Program-made: the position numbers and the translations under genes
Assembly: GCA_963797175.1 (NCBI GenBank)
Contig: CAWCOL010000005.1
Location: forward strand, 372,001-436,000
Reading direction: 5' to 3'
Source of the DNA: DATLLN01 sp963797175
GTDB lineage: Bacteria; Actinomycetota; Thermoleophilia; Gaiellales; JAICJC01
DNA length: 64,000 nucleotides
Notes under the pieces: generated by a model
What the model was told of the DNA's origin: nothing
Database searches by the model: none
What the model saw: only the letters and a program-made list of their open reading frames with translations
In this document: piece after piece, positions 11,966-19,568 of the stretch
How the letters are laid out: each line of letters opens with the position of its first letter
How positions within the stretch are numbered: position 1 is the stretch's first letter

Positions 11966-12799
11966 GCCCGCGATGATCAGCACCATGCCGGCCAGCGTCG
12001 CCGGCCCGGCCGACTCGCCCAGCGCCACCACGCCCAGCGCGACGGCGAAGATCGGGGCGACGTAGGCGACGATCGAGGCGCGCGCCGGCCCGATCCGCGC
12101 CGTCAGCACGGCGAAGCCCCAGAACGCGAGCCCGGTGGGGCCGATACCCAGAACCAGGGTGGCGAGCACGGAGCCCGCGTCGGGCGTCGCATCGCGGGCC
12201 GCGATCGCCCCGGGGATCGCGATCAGCGCCGCACCGCCCGCCATCGCGGCGCACATCACCGCCTCGGGCCGCAGCCCCGCCAGCCGGTAGCGCAGCACCA
12301 GGCCGGAGCTGGCGTAGCCCATGCAGGCAAGCAGGATGGCGGCGGCGCCGAGCGCGGCGTCCGGCCCGGACGGCAGGTCGAACCCCAGCAGCACGGCGAC
12401 GCCGACGAAGCCGATCACCACCCCGAGCAGCCGCAGCGGCCCTCCCCGCTCCTCGGCGATGCCGAGCGTGATCACCGCCACCATCAGCGGCGCGGCCGAC
12501 ACCAGCACGCCGGTGAACGCGGACGAGAGCTTCGTCTCGCCGTACGGGATCAGCGTGAAGGGGCCGGCCAGCTCGAACACCGCGAGCCAGAGCAGCCACT
12601 TCCACCGCTCGCGCAGTCCGGCGAAGCCGTTTCGGCGCAGCGCGAGCGGCAGCAGCGTCAGCGCACCGATGGCGAGCCGCGTCGAGCCCAGCGTGACGGG
12701 CGGCAGGTCGGCGACCGCCACCTTGATCAGCGCGTACGGCGCGCCCCAGAGCGCGGCCACGGCCAGGAAGAGCAGGGCGGTCTGGCGCGACTGCGGCAT
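11939..12799 (-). CDS. EamA/DMT family transporter
   Basis: A 286-residue integral membrane protein with about ten hydrophobic segments in two repeated halves, as expected for EamA (drug/metabolite) permeases. The first helix reads TALLFLAVAALWGAPYALIKV and the second EamA half begins near residue 145. ATG 12799 is the only sensible start; the frame continues upstream through antisense sequence. Substrate is unknown. It is 14 bp downstream of the methyltransferase gene at 12814-13566, probably in the same transcript. Confidence 0.88.
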   Translation of the reverse strand: MPQSRQTALLFLAVAALWGAPYALIKVAVADLPPVTLGSTRLAIGALTLLPLALRRNGFAGLRERWKWLLWLAVFELAGPFTLIPYGETKLSSAFTGVLVSAAPLMVAVITLGIAEERGGPLRLLGVVIGFVGVAVLLGFDLPSGPDAALGAAAILLACMGYASSGLVLRYRLAGLRPEAVMCAAMAGGAALIAIPGAIAARDATPDAGSVLATLVLGIGPTGLAFWGFAVLTARIGPARASIVAYVAPIFAVALGVVALGESAGPATLAGMVLIIAGSRLATSRR

Positions 12800-12813
12800 C
12801 GACGGCGGCGGCG

Positions 12814-13566
12814 TCAGTCCGCGGGATGCCCGCGTAGCGCGGCGACGAGCAGCCAGCGCAGCGTCCCGCCGGGACGCACGCCGGCTGCGAGGTCGGTCTC
12901 GAGCAGCCGCAGGCCGGCCGCGTACTCGGCGTCGTCGATCAGGTGCAGCGTCGAGATGTAGCGGCCGCGGACGCGCTCCAGCAGCTCGTCGGGCTCGGGC
13001 TGCACGGGCTGGTCGATCGGCGCCAGGCGGACATCCGTGAAGCCGGCGCCGGCCAGCTCCGCTCGCAGGTCGTCCGGGTCGGGGAACCGGGCGCCGTCGA
13101 TGACCGGGATCGAGGGGAAGTAGCGGTTCAGGTAGAAGCCGGTGAAGTGCTCCGGCCGGAACGTGGCCGCGACCAGCCGGCCGCCGGGCGCGACGACCCG
13201 AGCCAGCTCCGCCAGGGCCGCCGGACGGTCGTCGAGCACGTGGAGCACCAGGTGCAGGTGGACGCCGTCGAACCAGCCGTCGCGAAACGGCAGCCGCTCG
13301 GCGCCCGCCCGCTTCCACCCCACCCGTGCGCCGCCGGGTTGCGACCGGGCCTGGGCCAGCATCGCCTCGGACGGATCGACGGCCCACACCCTGCCGCCCA
13401 GCCTGGCGGAGGCCAGCGCGGCGAAGCGGCCGGTGCCGCAGCCGACGTCCAGCAGCCGGGAGGGGCTGCCGAGCAGCTCGAGCGAGGCGTCGGCGATCTG
13501 CTGCCAGCCCTGGCCGGCCGGCCGCAGGCGGTCGTAGCGGCCGGCCAGCGCGGAGAAGTCGATCAC
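12814..13566 (-). CDS. Class I SAM-dependent methyltransferase
   Basis: A 250-residue methyltransferase. Motif I is RLLDVGCGTGRFAAL at about 37-51, the beta 2 acid is in VWAVDPSEAM, and motif IV-like VHLHLVLHVLDD is followed by RVVAPGGRLVAATF. Substrate specificity is not visible. The GTG start at 13566 overlaps the RNase Z stop as GTGA, so the two are probably cotranscribed and coupled. Confidence 0.86.
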   Translation of the reverse strand: MIDFSALAGRYDRLRPAGQGWQQIADASLELLGSPSRLLDVGCGTGRFAALASARLGGRVWAVDPSEAMLAQARSQPGGARVGWKRAGAERLPFRDGWFDGVHLHLVLHVLDDRPAALAELARVVAPGGRLVAATFRPEHFTGFYLNRYFPSIPVIDGARFPDPDDLRAELAGAGFTDVRLAPIDQPVQPEPDELLERVRGRYISTLHLIDDAEYAAGLRLLETDLAAGVRPGGTLRWLLVAALRGHPAD

Positions 13567-14528
13567 GTGGCCGCCGCCGCGGGCAGGTCGTCGGCCCGCA
13601 GCAGCCGGGGCTCGCCACGCTCGGCGAACGGCACCTCGATCACGTCGAGGTCGCGGGGCACCACCGTGGCCGGCAGCAGCAGCCGCGCCTCGTCGGTGAT
13701 CTCACGGGCCGTGTGCCGGGTCGAGAGGTGGGTCAGCGCCAGCATCCGCACCTGGGCGTCGCGCGCCAGCGCTGCGGCCTCGGCGGCAGTCGAGTGCCGG
13801 GTCTGGCGGGCACGGTCGGCCTCCTCCTCGGTGAACGTCGCCTCGTGCACGAGCAGGTCGGCGCCGGCCGCCGCCTCGCGGGTGCCGTCGCAGGGCCGCG
13901 TGTCGCCCGAGAAGACGACCCGGCGGCCGGGCCGTGCCGGTCCGACCACGAGCCCGGCCTCGACGACCTCGCCGCTGGGCAGCGTGACCGCCTCGCCGGC
14001 CTGGAGCCGGCCGAACAGCGGGCCGTCGGGCACGCCCAGCTCGCGGGCGCGCTCGACGTCGAACCGACCTGGGCGGTGCGCCTCGCACAACGCGTAGCCG
14101 AGGCTCCGCACCCCGTGGTCGGTCGCGTACGGCTCGATCCGCAGCCCGTCCCACTGCTGCGTGTCGCCCGGCCCGACCTCGGTCCGCTCGACGGCGAACG
14201 TGAGCCGTCCGATCAGCCGGTCGAAGTCCCGCATCAACGCGTGCAGGCCCTCCGGCCCGATCAGCTCGAGCGGCCGCTCGCGGTCGCGCAGGGCGAACGT
14301 CTTCAGCATCCCCGGCAGGCCCAGCACGTGGTCGGCGTGGTAGTGGGTCAGCAGCACGGCGTCCACGTCGCACAGCCCGGCGACCGACCGCAGCATCTGG
14401 CGCTGCGTGCCCTCCGCACAATCCACCAGGATGCGCTCGCCGCCGCGACGCACGAGCGTCGCCGACGGCGCCCTGCGCGAGGTCGGGACGGCACCGGCGG
14501 TGCCCAGGAAGACGACGTCCAGATCCAT
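13563..14528 (-). CDS. rnz: Ribonuclease Z (tRNA 3' endonuclease)
   Basis: A metallo-beta-lactamase fold nuclease of 321 residues that removes tRNA 3' trailers. The zinc motif LTHYHADHVLGLPG (HxHxDH) is near residue 62. Further ligands are in ATDHGVRSLGY, VFSGDTRPC and LTHLSTRH. EGTQRQMLRS is a typical RNase Z segment. ATG 14528 is chosen over GTG 14534 because a TACGAT -10 box ends 6 nt before it, indicating a leaderless start. The only tRNA in the window encodes no CCA, so trailer processing by RNase Z fits. Confidence 0.93.
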   Translation of the reverse strand: MDLDVVFLGTAGAVPTSRRAPSATLVRRGGERILVDCAEGTQRQMLRSVAGLCDVDAVLLTHYHADHVLGLPGMLKTFALRDRERPLELIGPEGLHALMRDFDRLIGRLTFAVERTEVGPGDTQQWDGLRIEPYATDHGVRSLGYALCEAHRPGRFDVERARELGVPDGPLFGRLQAGEAVTLPSGEVVEAGLVVGPARPGRRVVFSGDTRPCDGTREAAAGADLLVHEATFTEEEADRARQTRHSTAAEAAALARDAQVRMLALTHLSTRHTAREITDEARLLLPATVVPRDLDVIEVPFAERGEPRLLRADDLPAAAAT

Positions 14529-14534
14529 CGCCAC

Positions 14535-14540
14535 ATCGTA
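14535..14540 (-). promoter_or_regulatory. -10 box for leaderless rnz
   Basis: TACGAT on the reverse strand lies 6 nt before ATG 14528, placing the transcription start at the start codon itself. No Shine-Dalgarno or clear -35 is present. Confidence 0.5.
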
Positions 14541-14541
14541 T

Positions 14542-14572
14542 GCGGGACGGGCTGGGCTGCGGCCCGCCCCGC
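14542..14572 (-). terminator. Strong hairpin after the SOS operon
   Basis: An 11-bp inverted repeat (14542-14552 with 14562-14572; 10 pairs plus one G-U) with a 9-nt loop begins 10 bp beyond the stop codon of the 65-residue ORF. There is no T tract. It may be a hairpin terminator of the LysM operon or an insulator in front of the rnz promoter. Confidence 0.45.
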
Positions 14573-14582
14573 ACGGTGCGCC

Positions 14583-14780
14583 CTACCGCACGAGGCGGAG
14601 GGCGGGACGCTGCTCCCCCATCACTGCCCGTGCCCGAGCGAGGAACACCTCCAGCCTGAATGCGTCGCCGGGGCGCTCGCCCGCGGCCACCACCCGCAGC
14701 CCCGCGGGCGGCGGCAGGTCGTCGTCGGGGCCGCCGTGCGCGGCCCGCCACTCGTCGATCGAGATCACCAGCGCGCTCAT
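14583..14780 (-). CDS. Small protein of unknown function in SOS operon
   Basis: A 65-residue ORF beginning MSALVISIDEWRAAHGG. Its ATG overlaps the stop codon of the upstream LysM gene (ATGA), so it is probably translated by coupling from the same SOS-controlled mRNA. No signal peptide, membrane segment or known motif is visible; the middle is Pro/Gly-rich and the end is Arg-rich. It is followed by a strong hairpin and then rnz with its own promoter. Function is unknown; location suggests a DNA-damage or division-related role. Confidence 0.7.
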   Translation of the reverse strand: MSALVISIDEWRAAHGGPDDDLPPPAGLRVVAAGERPGDAFRLEVFLARARAVMGEQRPALRLVR

Positions 14781-15025
14781 GGCAGCACCAGCGTCTGGCC
14801 CGCGGCGAGGACGCCGCCACCCAGGTGGTTCGCCTGCTGGATCCGCACCACGGTGTCGCGCGTGTCGGAGCCCGGATACCGCGTGGACGCGATCGCCCAC
14901 AGCGTGTCGCCGGAGTGCACCGTGTAGTGGCGTGGCGTCTGGGCTCCCGGTGAGGGAGCCGCGTAGCTGAGCACGAGTGCCGCCGTGATCGCCGCCGCGC
15001 TCCCCATCGTCATCAGTCGTCGCAT
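14777..15025 (-). CDS. SOS-induced LysM protein, YneA/ChiZ-like division inhibitor candidate
   Basis: An 82-residue protein with a short basic N-terminus, one hydrophobic segment (about residues 9-24) and a C-terminal LysM domain (HYTVHSGDTLWAIASTRYPG onward). Small membrane LysM proteins under LexA control are known division inhibitors: YneA in Bacillus and ChiZ/Rv2719c in mycobacteria. Identity is inferred from that combination, not from close sequence match. ATG 15025 is chosen because GGGAGG lies 6 nt upstream; the next ATG upstream is too close to it. Two LexA boxes control the promoter. lexA itself is not in this window. Confidence 0.8.
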   Translation of the reverse strand: MRRLMTMGSAAAITAALVLSYAAPSPGAQTPRHYTVHSGDTLWAIASTRYPGSDTRDTVVRIQQANHLGGGVLAAGQTLVLP

Positions 15026-15035
15026 CATCTGCCTC

Positions 15036-15082
15036 CCGAACAGGTGTTCGATGAGTGTAGCGAACAGGTGTTCGATCGTCAA
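15036..15082 (-). promoter_or_regulatory. SOS promoter with two LexA boxes
   Basis: On the reverse strand TTGACG (15077-15082), a 17-bp spacer and TACACT (15054-15059) form a near-consensus promoter. A LexA box (CGAAC-AGGT-GTTCGA core, 15060-15075) fills the spacer exactly. A second identical core (15036-15051) lies between the -10 box and the Shine-Dalgarno sequence of the LysM gene. Both match the actinobacterial/Bacillus SOS consensus TCGAAC-N4-GTTCGA except at the first base. Two operators across the promoter imply tight repression. Confidence 0.9.
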
Positions 15083-15101
15083 ATCGGCGATGACAGCGGT
15101 C

Positions 15102-15107
15102 TAGGCT
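15102..15107 (+). promoter_or_regulatory. -10 box for leaderless folP
   Basis: TAGGCT lies 6 nt before ATG 15114, with no Shine-Dalgarno sequence. The upstream LexA box at 15060-15075 is close to where RNA polymerase would bind, so folP could be weakly affected by LexA. Confidence 0.45.
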
Positions 15108-15113
15108 CCGCCG

Positions 15114-15941
15114 ATGCGGCTGCGCCTCGCACACCGGGAGCTGGATCTGGACGGCCCGCCGCGGGTGATGGGCATCGTCAACGTCACCCCCGACTCGTTC
15201 TACGACGGCGGCGTCAGCGCGACGGCCGCGGAGGCGGTCGAGCGCGGGATCGCGATGCTGGGCGCGGGCGCCGACCTGCTCGACATCGGCGGCATGACCG
15301 CCCGGCCCGGCGTCGTCCTGTCGGCCGACGAGGAGGCATCGCGCACCGTGCCGGTTGTCACCGCACTACGCGAGCGCACGGACGCCGTGCTCTCGGTGGA
15401 CACCTACCGGGCGGACGTTGCCGCTGCCGTGCTCGACGCCGGCGCCGACGTCATCAACGACCACACCGGCCTGAGCGACGACGCGACCGCCGCGGCGGTC
15501 GCCGCCCGGGGCGCGGGCCTGGTCGTCACCCACCTCGGCCTCGCGCCCAAGCAGGTGCAGGGCGGCCGCTACGAGGTCAAGCAGGCTGCGCTGCGGAGCT
15601 TCCTGGCCGAGCGCGCCGCCGCCGCCGAGGCGGCCGGTGTCGCGGCCGACGCGATCGTGATCGATCCCGGTCTCGGCTTCGGCAAGTCCACGGCCACCGA
15701 CCTGGAGACGTTGCGAACGCTGCCCGCGCTGCTCGCGCTGGGCCGCCCGGTGCTGCTGGCCTGCTCGCACAAGGAGGTGACGGCCGAGCCGCTGGGCCTG
15801 CCCGAGTCGAGCCTGGAGGGCACCGCGGCCGTCGTCGCTGTCGCGGCGCACCTCGGCGTCCACCTGCTGCGCCTGCACGACCTGCCGTTCATGGCCCGGG
15901 TCGCGCGGATGGGCTGGCTGACCAGCCCGCGGTCCGCCTGA
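15114..15941 (+). CDS. folP: Dihydropteroate synthase
   Basis: Joins 6-hydroxymethyl-dihydropterin pyrophosphate to p-aminobenzoate in folate synthesis; it is the sulfonamide target class. VMGIVNVTPDSFYDGG near residue 18 is the signature loop, DLLDIGGMTARPG matches DIGGESTRPG with changes, and INDHTG and VIDPGLGFGKS complete the pterin site. The signature lacks the usual Glu-Ser of GGES, which could mark a divergent paralog. Length 275 is normal. It appears leaderless. The structured repeat copy A begins inside its stop codon. Confidence 0.88.
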   Translation: MRLRLAHRELDLDGPPRVMGIVNVTPDSFYDGGVSATAAEAVERGIAMLGAGADLLDIGGMTARPGVVLSADEEASRTVPVVTALRERTDAVLSVDTYRADVAAAVLDAGADVINDHTGLSDDATAAAVAARGAGLVVTHLGLAPKQVQGGRYEVKQAALRSFLAERAAAAEAAGVAADAIVIDPGLGFGKSTATDLETLRTLPALLALGRPVLLACSHKEVTAEPLGLPESSLEGTAAVVAVAAHLGVHLLRLHDLPFMARVARMGWLTSPRSA

Positions 15942-16105
15942 TGGTTGGTTCCACGGATCCGTGGCTCTGGGTGCGGTCCGGCGTCGCTCGGACGACGGAA
16001 GCGTCCGCAGGGCAGGCTGGATGAAGCCTGTTCAAGGACGCTCGTGGCGTCTGGGCCTCGCTGGGCGCCTCACAGAGCCGCGAAGCTCGTGGAGTCAATC
16101 ATCTA
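15940..16105 (+). repeat. Dispersed structured repeat, copy A
   Basis: About 166 bp filling the gap between folP and the convergent aminopeptidase gene. As plus-strand RNA it folds as follows: an outer 16-bp helix pairs 15940-15955 with 16088-16103 (three G-U pairs); a hairpin lies at 15982-15997; a 7-bp helix pairs 16000-16006 with 16036-16042; and an inner hairpin CAGGCU-GGAUGA-AGCCUG spans 16013-16030. Copies B and C share the core (about 60 bp near-identical around the inner hairpin) and the same stems. It contains no ORF of note. It may be a structured RNA, a terminator or a MITE-like element. Confidence 0.85.
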
Positions 16106-17242
16106 CTACACGAGCGGCGGCGCCAGGTCGGGCGCGTAGTCGGGCAGGAACCGCCCGCCGGAGTAGATCAGCTCGCCATCGGCGAAGATCTCGCCCCCGC
16201 CTCGCAGGTCGCAGACCATGTCCCAGTGCAGGGCCGAACGGTTGCTGGCGCCCGTCTCCGGGTAGCCCGCGCCGACAGCCATGTGCACGGTGCCGCCGAT
16301 CTTTTCGTCGAACAGGATCTGCTTCGTGAACTGCTCGACGTTGTAGTTGGTGCCGATCGCGAACTCGCCCAGCACCGACGCGCCGTCGTCCACCGCCAGC
16401 ATCTCGCGCAGCAGCGCCTGCCCCGAGGCAGCCTCCGACGCGACCACGCGGCCGTCCTCGAACCGCAGCCGCACGTCCTCCACCTCGCGGCCGCCGAAGA
16501 TGGCGGGGAACGAGAACCGCACGTCACCGCGCGTGATCGTCTCCTGCGGGCCGGTGAACACCTCGCCGTCGGGGAAGTTGCGGTCGCCCTTGGCGGCGAT
16601 CCAGCTGCGACCGTCGACGCCCACCGTGATGTCGGTGTCCTCGGCGACGACGCGCAGCTCGCGCGCGCCGCCCAGGCGGCCGGTGATCTCCTCCAACTTC
16701 GCGGCGAACGCCTCCCACGCGGCGACCGGGTCCTCCAGGTGCAGCCACCCGGCGCGGTAGACGAAGTCCTCGTACTGCGACAGCGACATGCCCGCGTCCT
16801 GGGCGAACGCGTCGCAGGGGAACGCCGTGACGCACCAGACCAGCTCGCCCGTCGCCGAGCGCTGCATGTAGCGGTCGAGGATCGGGCCGCTCGCCTCCTG
16901 GCGGAGCCGGATCCTGCCCGGGTCGATGCCGGACATCTCGCGCGTGTTGTGCGACGCGTGGATGGCGATGCGGGCGTCGATCGCGTCCATCTCGGGCATC
17001 GCGTACGGCGGCAGGTAGGAGAGCTGCTCGTCGCTCGCCTCGGACAGGAAGGCGTGCTCGACGCCGGGCACCGAGATGCGCGTGCGCGGGTGCGCGCCCG
17101 CCGCCAGCGCCTCCTTGACCAGCTCGGCGAACAGCGGCTCGGCCAGCGAGGCGCCCTGGATCAGCACCAGCTGGCCGGGCTTGAGCCCCAGCGAGTAGTG
17201 CACGACGACCTTGGCCAGCCGTTCCACGCGCGGATCGCTCAC
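16106..17242 (-). CDS. M29 family aminopeptidase
   Basis: A 378-residue metallopeptidase of the thermophilic aminopeptidase (M29, AmpS/PepS) family, removing N-terminal residues from peptides using two metal ions. The C-terminal SALHWDMVCDLR carries the His and Asp ligands, followed by GGEIFADGELIYSGG. The N-terminal domain begins VSDPRVERLAKVVVHYSLGLKPGQLVLI. GTG 17242 is chosen because GGGAGG lies 5 nt upstream and it overlaps the upstream paralog's stop (GTGA). The two tandem paralogs may form a heteromeric enzyme; specificity is unknown. Confidence 0.92.
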   Translation of the reverse strand: MSDPRVERLAKVVVHYSLGLKPGQLVLIQGASLAEPLFAELVKEALAAGAHPRTRISVPGVEHAFLSEASDEQLSYLPPYAMPEMDAIDARIAIHASHNTREMSGIDPGRIRLRQEASGPILDRYMQRSATGELVWCVTAFPCDAFAQDAGMSLSQYEDFVYRAGWLHLEDPVAAWEAFAAKLEEITGRLGGARELRVVAEDTDITVGVDGRSWIAAKGDRNFPDGEVFTGPQETITRGDVRFSFPAIFGGREVEDVRLRFEDGRVVASEAASGQALLREMLAVDDGASVLGEFAIGTNYNVEQFTKQILFDEKIGGTVHMAVGAGYPETGASNRSALHWDMVCDLRGGGEIFADGELIYSGGRFLPDYAPDLAPPLV

Positions 17243-18339
17243 AGGAACCTCCCGTCCTTCGCCAGCAGCTCGCCGTCGCCCCACACCTCGCCGCCGGAGC
17301 GGAGGTCGCGCACCATGTCCCAGTGCAGGCCCGACGTGTTGGTGCCGCCGGTGATCGGGAACCCGGCGCCCAGCGCCAGGTGGCAGGTGCCGCCGATCTT
17401 CTCGTCAAAGGCGATGTTGCCGGTCGCCGTCTGGATCTCGTCGTTCAGGCCGAAGGCGATCTCACCGAGGCGGCGCGAGCCCTCGTCCACGTCCAGCATC
17501 TCGCGGAGGAACTCGGCGCCGCGCGTGGCCTCCTCGCGGACGACGCGGCCCTCCTCGAACCAGAGCCGGACGCCACCCACCTCGCGGCCGCCGTAGGGCG
17601 CGTCGAACGAGAAGGCGATGTGGCCGCTGGCCGAGGCCTCGTGCGGGCTGGTGAAGACCTCGCCGTCGGGGAAGTTCTCGTGGCCGTCGGCGTTGACCCA
17701 CTTGCGGCCGGAGACGTCCACCGTCAGGTCGGTGTCCTCGGAGACGATCCGCAGCTCGCGCACCGCCGCCAGCCGGTCGCAGATCGTGGATTGCCGCTCG
17801 GATACCGCGCGCCAGTGCACCTCCGGCTCGTCGTCGTCCAGATGGCCGGCGGCGAAGACGAACGACTCGTAGTCGGGGTAGGCCATCCCCGCCTCCTGGG
17901 CCTGCGCCTCGGTCGGCATGGTGACACCGCACCAGCGCGTCTCGCCCGACGCCTCGCGCTCGAAGAAGCGCTCGTAGACCCGCCGCATGGCCGCGCGCCG
18001 CACGCCCTGGTTGCCGTCCGGCACGGCGCTCATGGCGCGCGTGTTGCCGGCCGCCCACACCGTGAGGACGCGATCGGGCTGCTCGGCCTCGTACTCCTCG
18101 ATCATCGAGATGTGCTCGAGCTGCTCGCGGGTGCCCCGCTCCAGCAGCAGCGGCTCGACGCTGTCCAGCGACGGGCGCACCATCGGATGGGCGCCGAGAC
18201 GGGTGATCTCGCGCGTCACCGACGTCAGGAACGGCGCCTGCGTGGCAGGGCCGTCAACGTGCACGAGGTTGCCCCGCTCGATCTCGAGCGAGTAGCGGCA
18301 GAGCAGTCGCGCCAGCGTGTCGAGTCGGGAGTCGGACAC
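17239..18339 (-). CDS. M29 family aminopeptidase (tandem paralog)
   Basis: Second M29 peptidase, 366 residues, colinear with its downstream neighbour (VSDSRLDTLARLLCRYSLEIERGNLVHVDG; SGLHWDMVRDLRSGGEVWGDGELL). The metal-ligand His-x-Asp near the C-terminus is intact. GTG 18339 gives the same N-terminus as the paralog; a TTG at 18351 is also open. It ends by GTGA overlap with the next gene. Inverted copies of the structured repeat sit on both sides of the pair, so the two genes form a discrete module. They probably arose by duplication. Confidence 0.91.
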   Translation of the reverse strand: MSDSRLDTLARLLCRYSLEIERGNLVHVDGPATQAPFLTSVTREITRLGAHPMVRPSLDSVEPLLLERGTREQLEHISMIEEYEAEQPDRVLTVWAAGNTRAMSAVPDGNQGVRRAAMRRVYERFFEREASGETRWCGVTMPTEAQAQEAGMAYPDYESFVFAAGHLDDDEPEVHWRAVSERQSTICDRLAAVRELRIVSEDTDLTVDVSGRKWVNADGHENFPDGEVFTSPHEASASGHIAFSFDAPYGGREVGGVRLWFEEGRVVREEATRGAEFLREMLDVDEGSRRLGEIAFGLNDEIQTATGNIAFDEKIGGTCHLALGAGFPITGGTNTSGLHWDMVRDLRSGGEVWGDGELLAKDGRFL

Positions 18340-18354
18340 AGGCTGGCGCAATCC

Positions 18355-18524
18355 TAGATGATTGATTCCACGAGCTTCGCGGTTCTGCCTGGGGCCCAGC
18401 GAGGCCCAGACACCACGAGCGTCCTTGAACAGGCTTCATCCAGCCTGCCCTGCGGACTCCCGCGCCGTCTGGACGACGCTGGATCCGCAGCCAGCACCAC
18501 GGATCCCGTGGAACCAACCATCTA
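18355..18524 (-). repeat. Dispersed structured repeat, copy B
   Basis: A 170-bp copy on the reverse strand between dgcN and the second aminopeptidase. Its ends pair over 17 or more bp (TAGATGGTTGG and ATCATCTA ends, with two G-U pairs). The inner hairpin is at 18430-18447 and the second hairpin at 18463-18478. Its 5' end coincides with the TAG stop of dgcN, as copy A does with the folP stop. Relative to copy A it is inverted, so A and B bracket the aminopeptidase pair. Confidence 0.85.
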
Positions 18525-19568
18525 CCCGCTCGCAGCCAGCACCGCGTCGAGCAGGCCGCCGGCGCCGAAACGGACGGGGTCGCCGGCGGGCAGGCCGGTC
18601 TCGCGGGCGGCGACGTCGATCGCCGCGCGCGCCTCGTCCTCGCTCAGCCGGTTCGTCTTCAGCGCGATGCCGACCACCGGCGCCGGGCGCACATGGCGGG
18701 CGATCCGCTCGTAGTCGGCGATCAGCTCCGGCAGCGGTGGAATGGGCGCACCACCGGGCATGTCCAGGTGCGTGCGGCCGGGCTCGTGGACGAGCAGCAT
18801 CACGTGCGGCGCGGATCCGTGCAGGAGGCCGAGGGTGACGCCGGAGTACGCGGGGTGGTTGATCGAGCCCTGCCCCTCGATCCAGAGCAGCGAGCCCGGG
18901 CCGGCGCGATCCGATCCCTCCAGCACGAGCCGCTCGGATGCGCCAGCGATGTAGTCGGCCACGACCTCGTCCACGGCGATGCCCCACCCGGCGATGGCGA
19001 TGCCGGTCTGCCCGGTGGGGACGAAGGCGCTGGGCAGGCCGCGGCGGCGGGCCTCACGGTCGAGCTCGAGGCAGAGCGTCATCTTGCCCAGCGCGCAGTC
19101 GGTGCCGACGGTGGCAACGATGGTGGCGTCCACCGTCAGGTTCGCGCCGCTGGGGACGTCGAGCCCCTGCGGCGCGCGGCGCAGGTCGCGGATCTCCACG
19201 CCGGCCAGCCGCGCTGCCGCGGCCAGGTCGGGATCGTCGCCGAGGAAGTCGTGCAGGCCGCTCTCCACGTCCAATCCGGCCTCGATCGCCCCCAGCAGGA
19301 TCCGCCGCCAGGCGTCGGGCAGCCGGCCGCCCGCCGGGGCGATGCCGATCAGGATCGTCGTGGGTTCGCGGGCCAGCGCCTCCTCCAGCGTGGCGACCAC
19401 CGGCACGTCCAGCTCGAGCCCGGGGACGTGATCGGACACCACCGTGCCACCGCGGGTCGAGTCGATCACGGCGACCGTCGGGTCCTCGGCGTAGCGCAGG
19501 ACGCCGGTGGCGGTCTTGGCGTCGTGCTCGGCGAAGCCTCCCTCGCAGAGCAGCACGTACCGCTTCAC
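18522..19568 (-). CDS. dgcN: DUF1611 family protein, probable D-glutamate N-acetyltransferase DgcN
   Basis: A 348-residue DUF1611 protein with an N-terminal Rossmann-like domain and a C-terminal P-loop domain (VGTDCALGKMTLCLELDREA). Family members called DgcN acetylate D-glutamate, and their partner DgcA then epimerises N-acetyl-D-glutamate to the L form. Here an enolase-superfamily epimerase gene overlaps immediately upstream, supporting that role; a role in other amide metabolism cannot be excluded. GTG 19568 is chosen because it overlaps the upstream stop as GTGA; GTG 19574 is the alternative. The stop codon lies in repeat copy B. Confidence 0.82.
   Translation of the reverse strand: MKRYVLLCEGGFAEHDAKTATGVLRYAEDPTVAVIDSTRGGTVVSDHVPGLELDVPVVATLEEALAREPTTILIGIAPAGGRLPDAWRRILLGAIEAGLDVESGLHDFLGDDPDLAAAARLAGVEIRDLRRAPQGLDVPSGANLTVDATIVATVGTDCALGKMTLCLELDREARRRGLPSAFVPTGQTGIAIAGWGIAVDEVVADYIAGASERLVLEGSDRAGPGSLLWIEGQGSINHPAYSGVTLGLLHGSAPHVMLLVHEPGRTHLDMPGGAPIPPLPELIADYERIARHVRPAPVVGIALKTNRLSEDEARAAIDVAARETGLPAGDPVRFGAGGLLDAVLAASG

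Noticed and set aside
15940..16105. Repeat copy A as an insertion sequence
   Set aside because: No transposase ORF, no obvious target-site duplication, and length is only ~170 bp. A MITE origin is not excluded.
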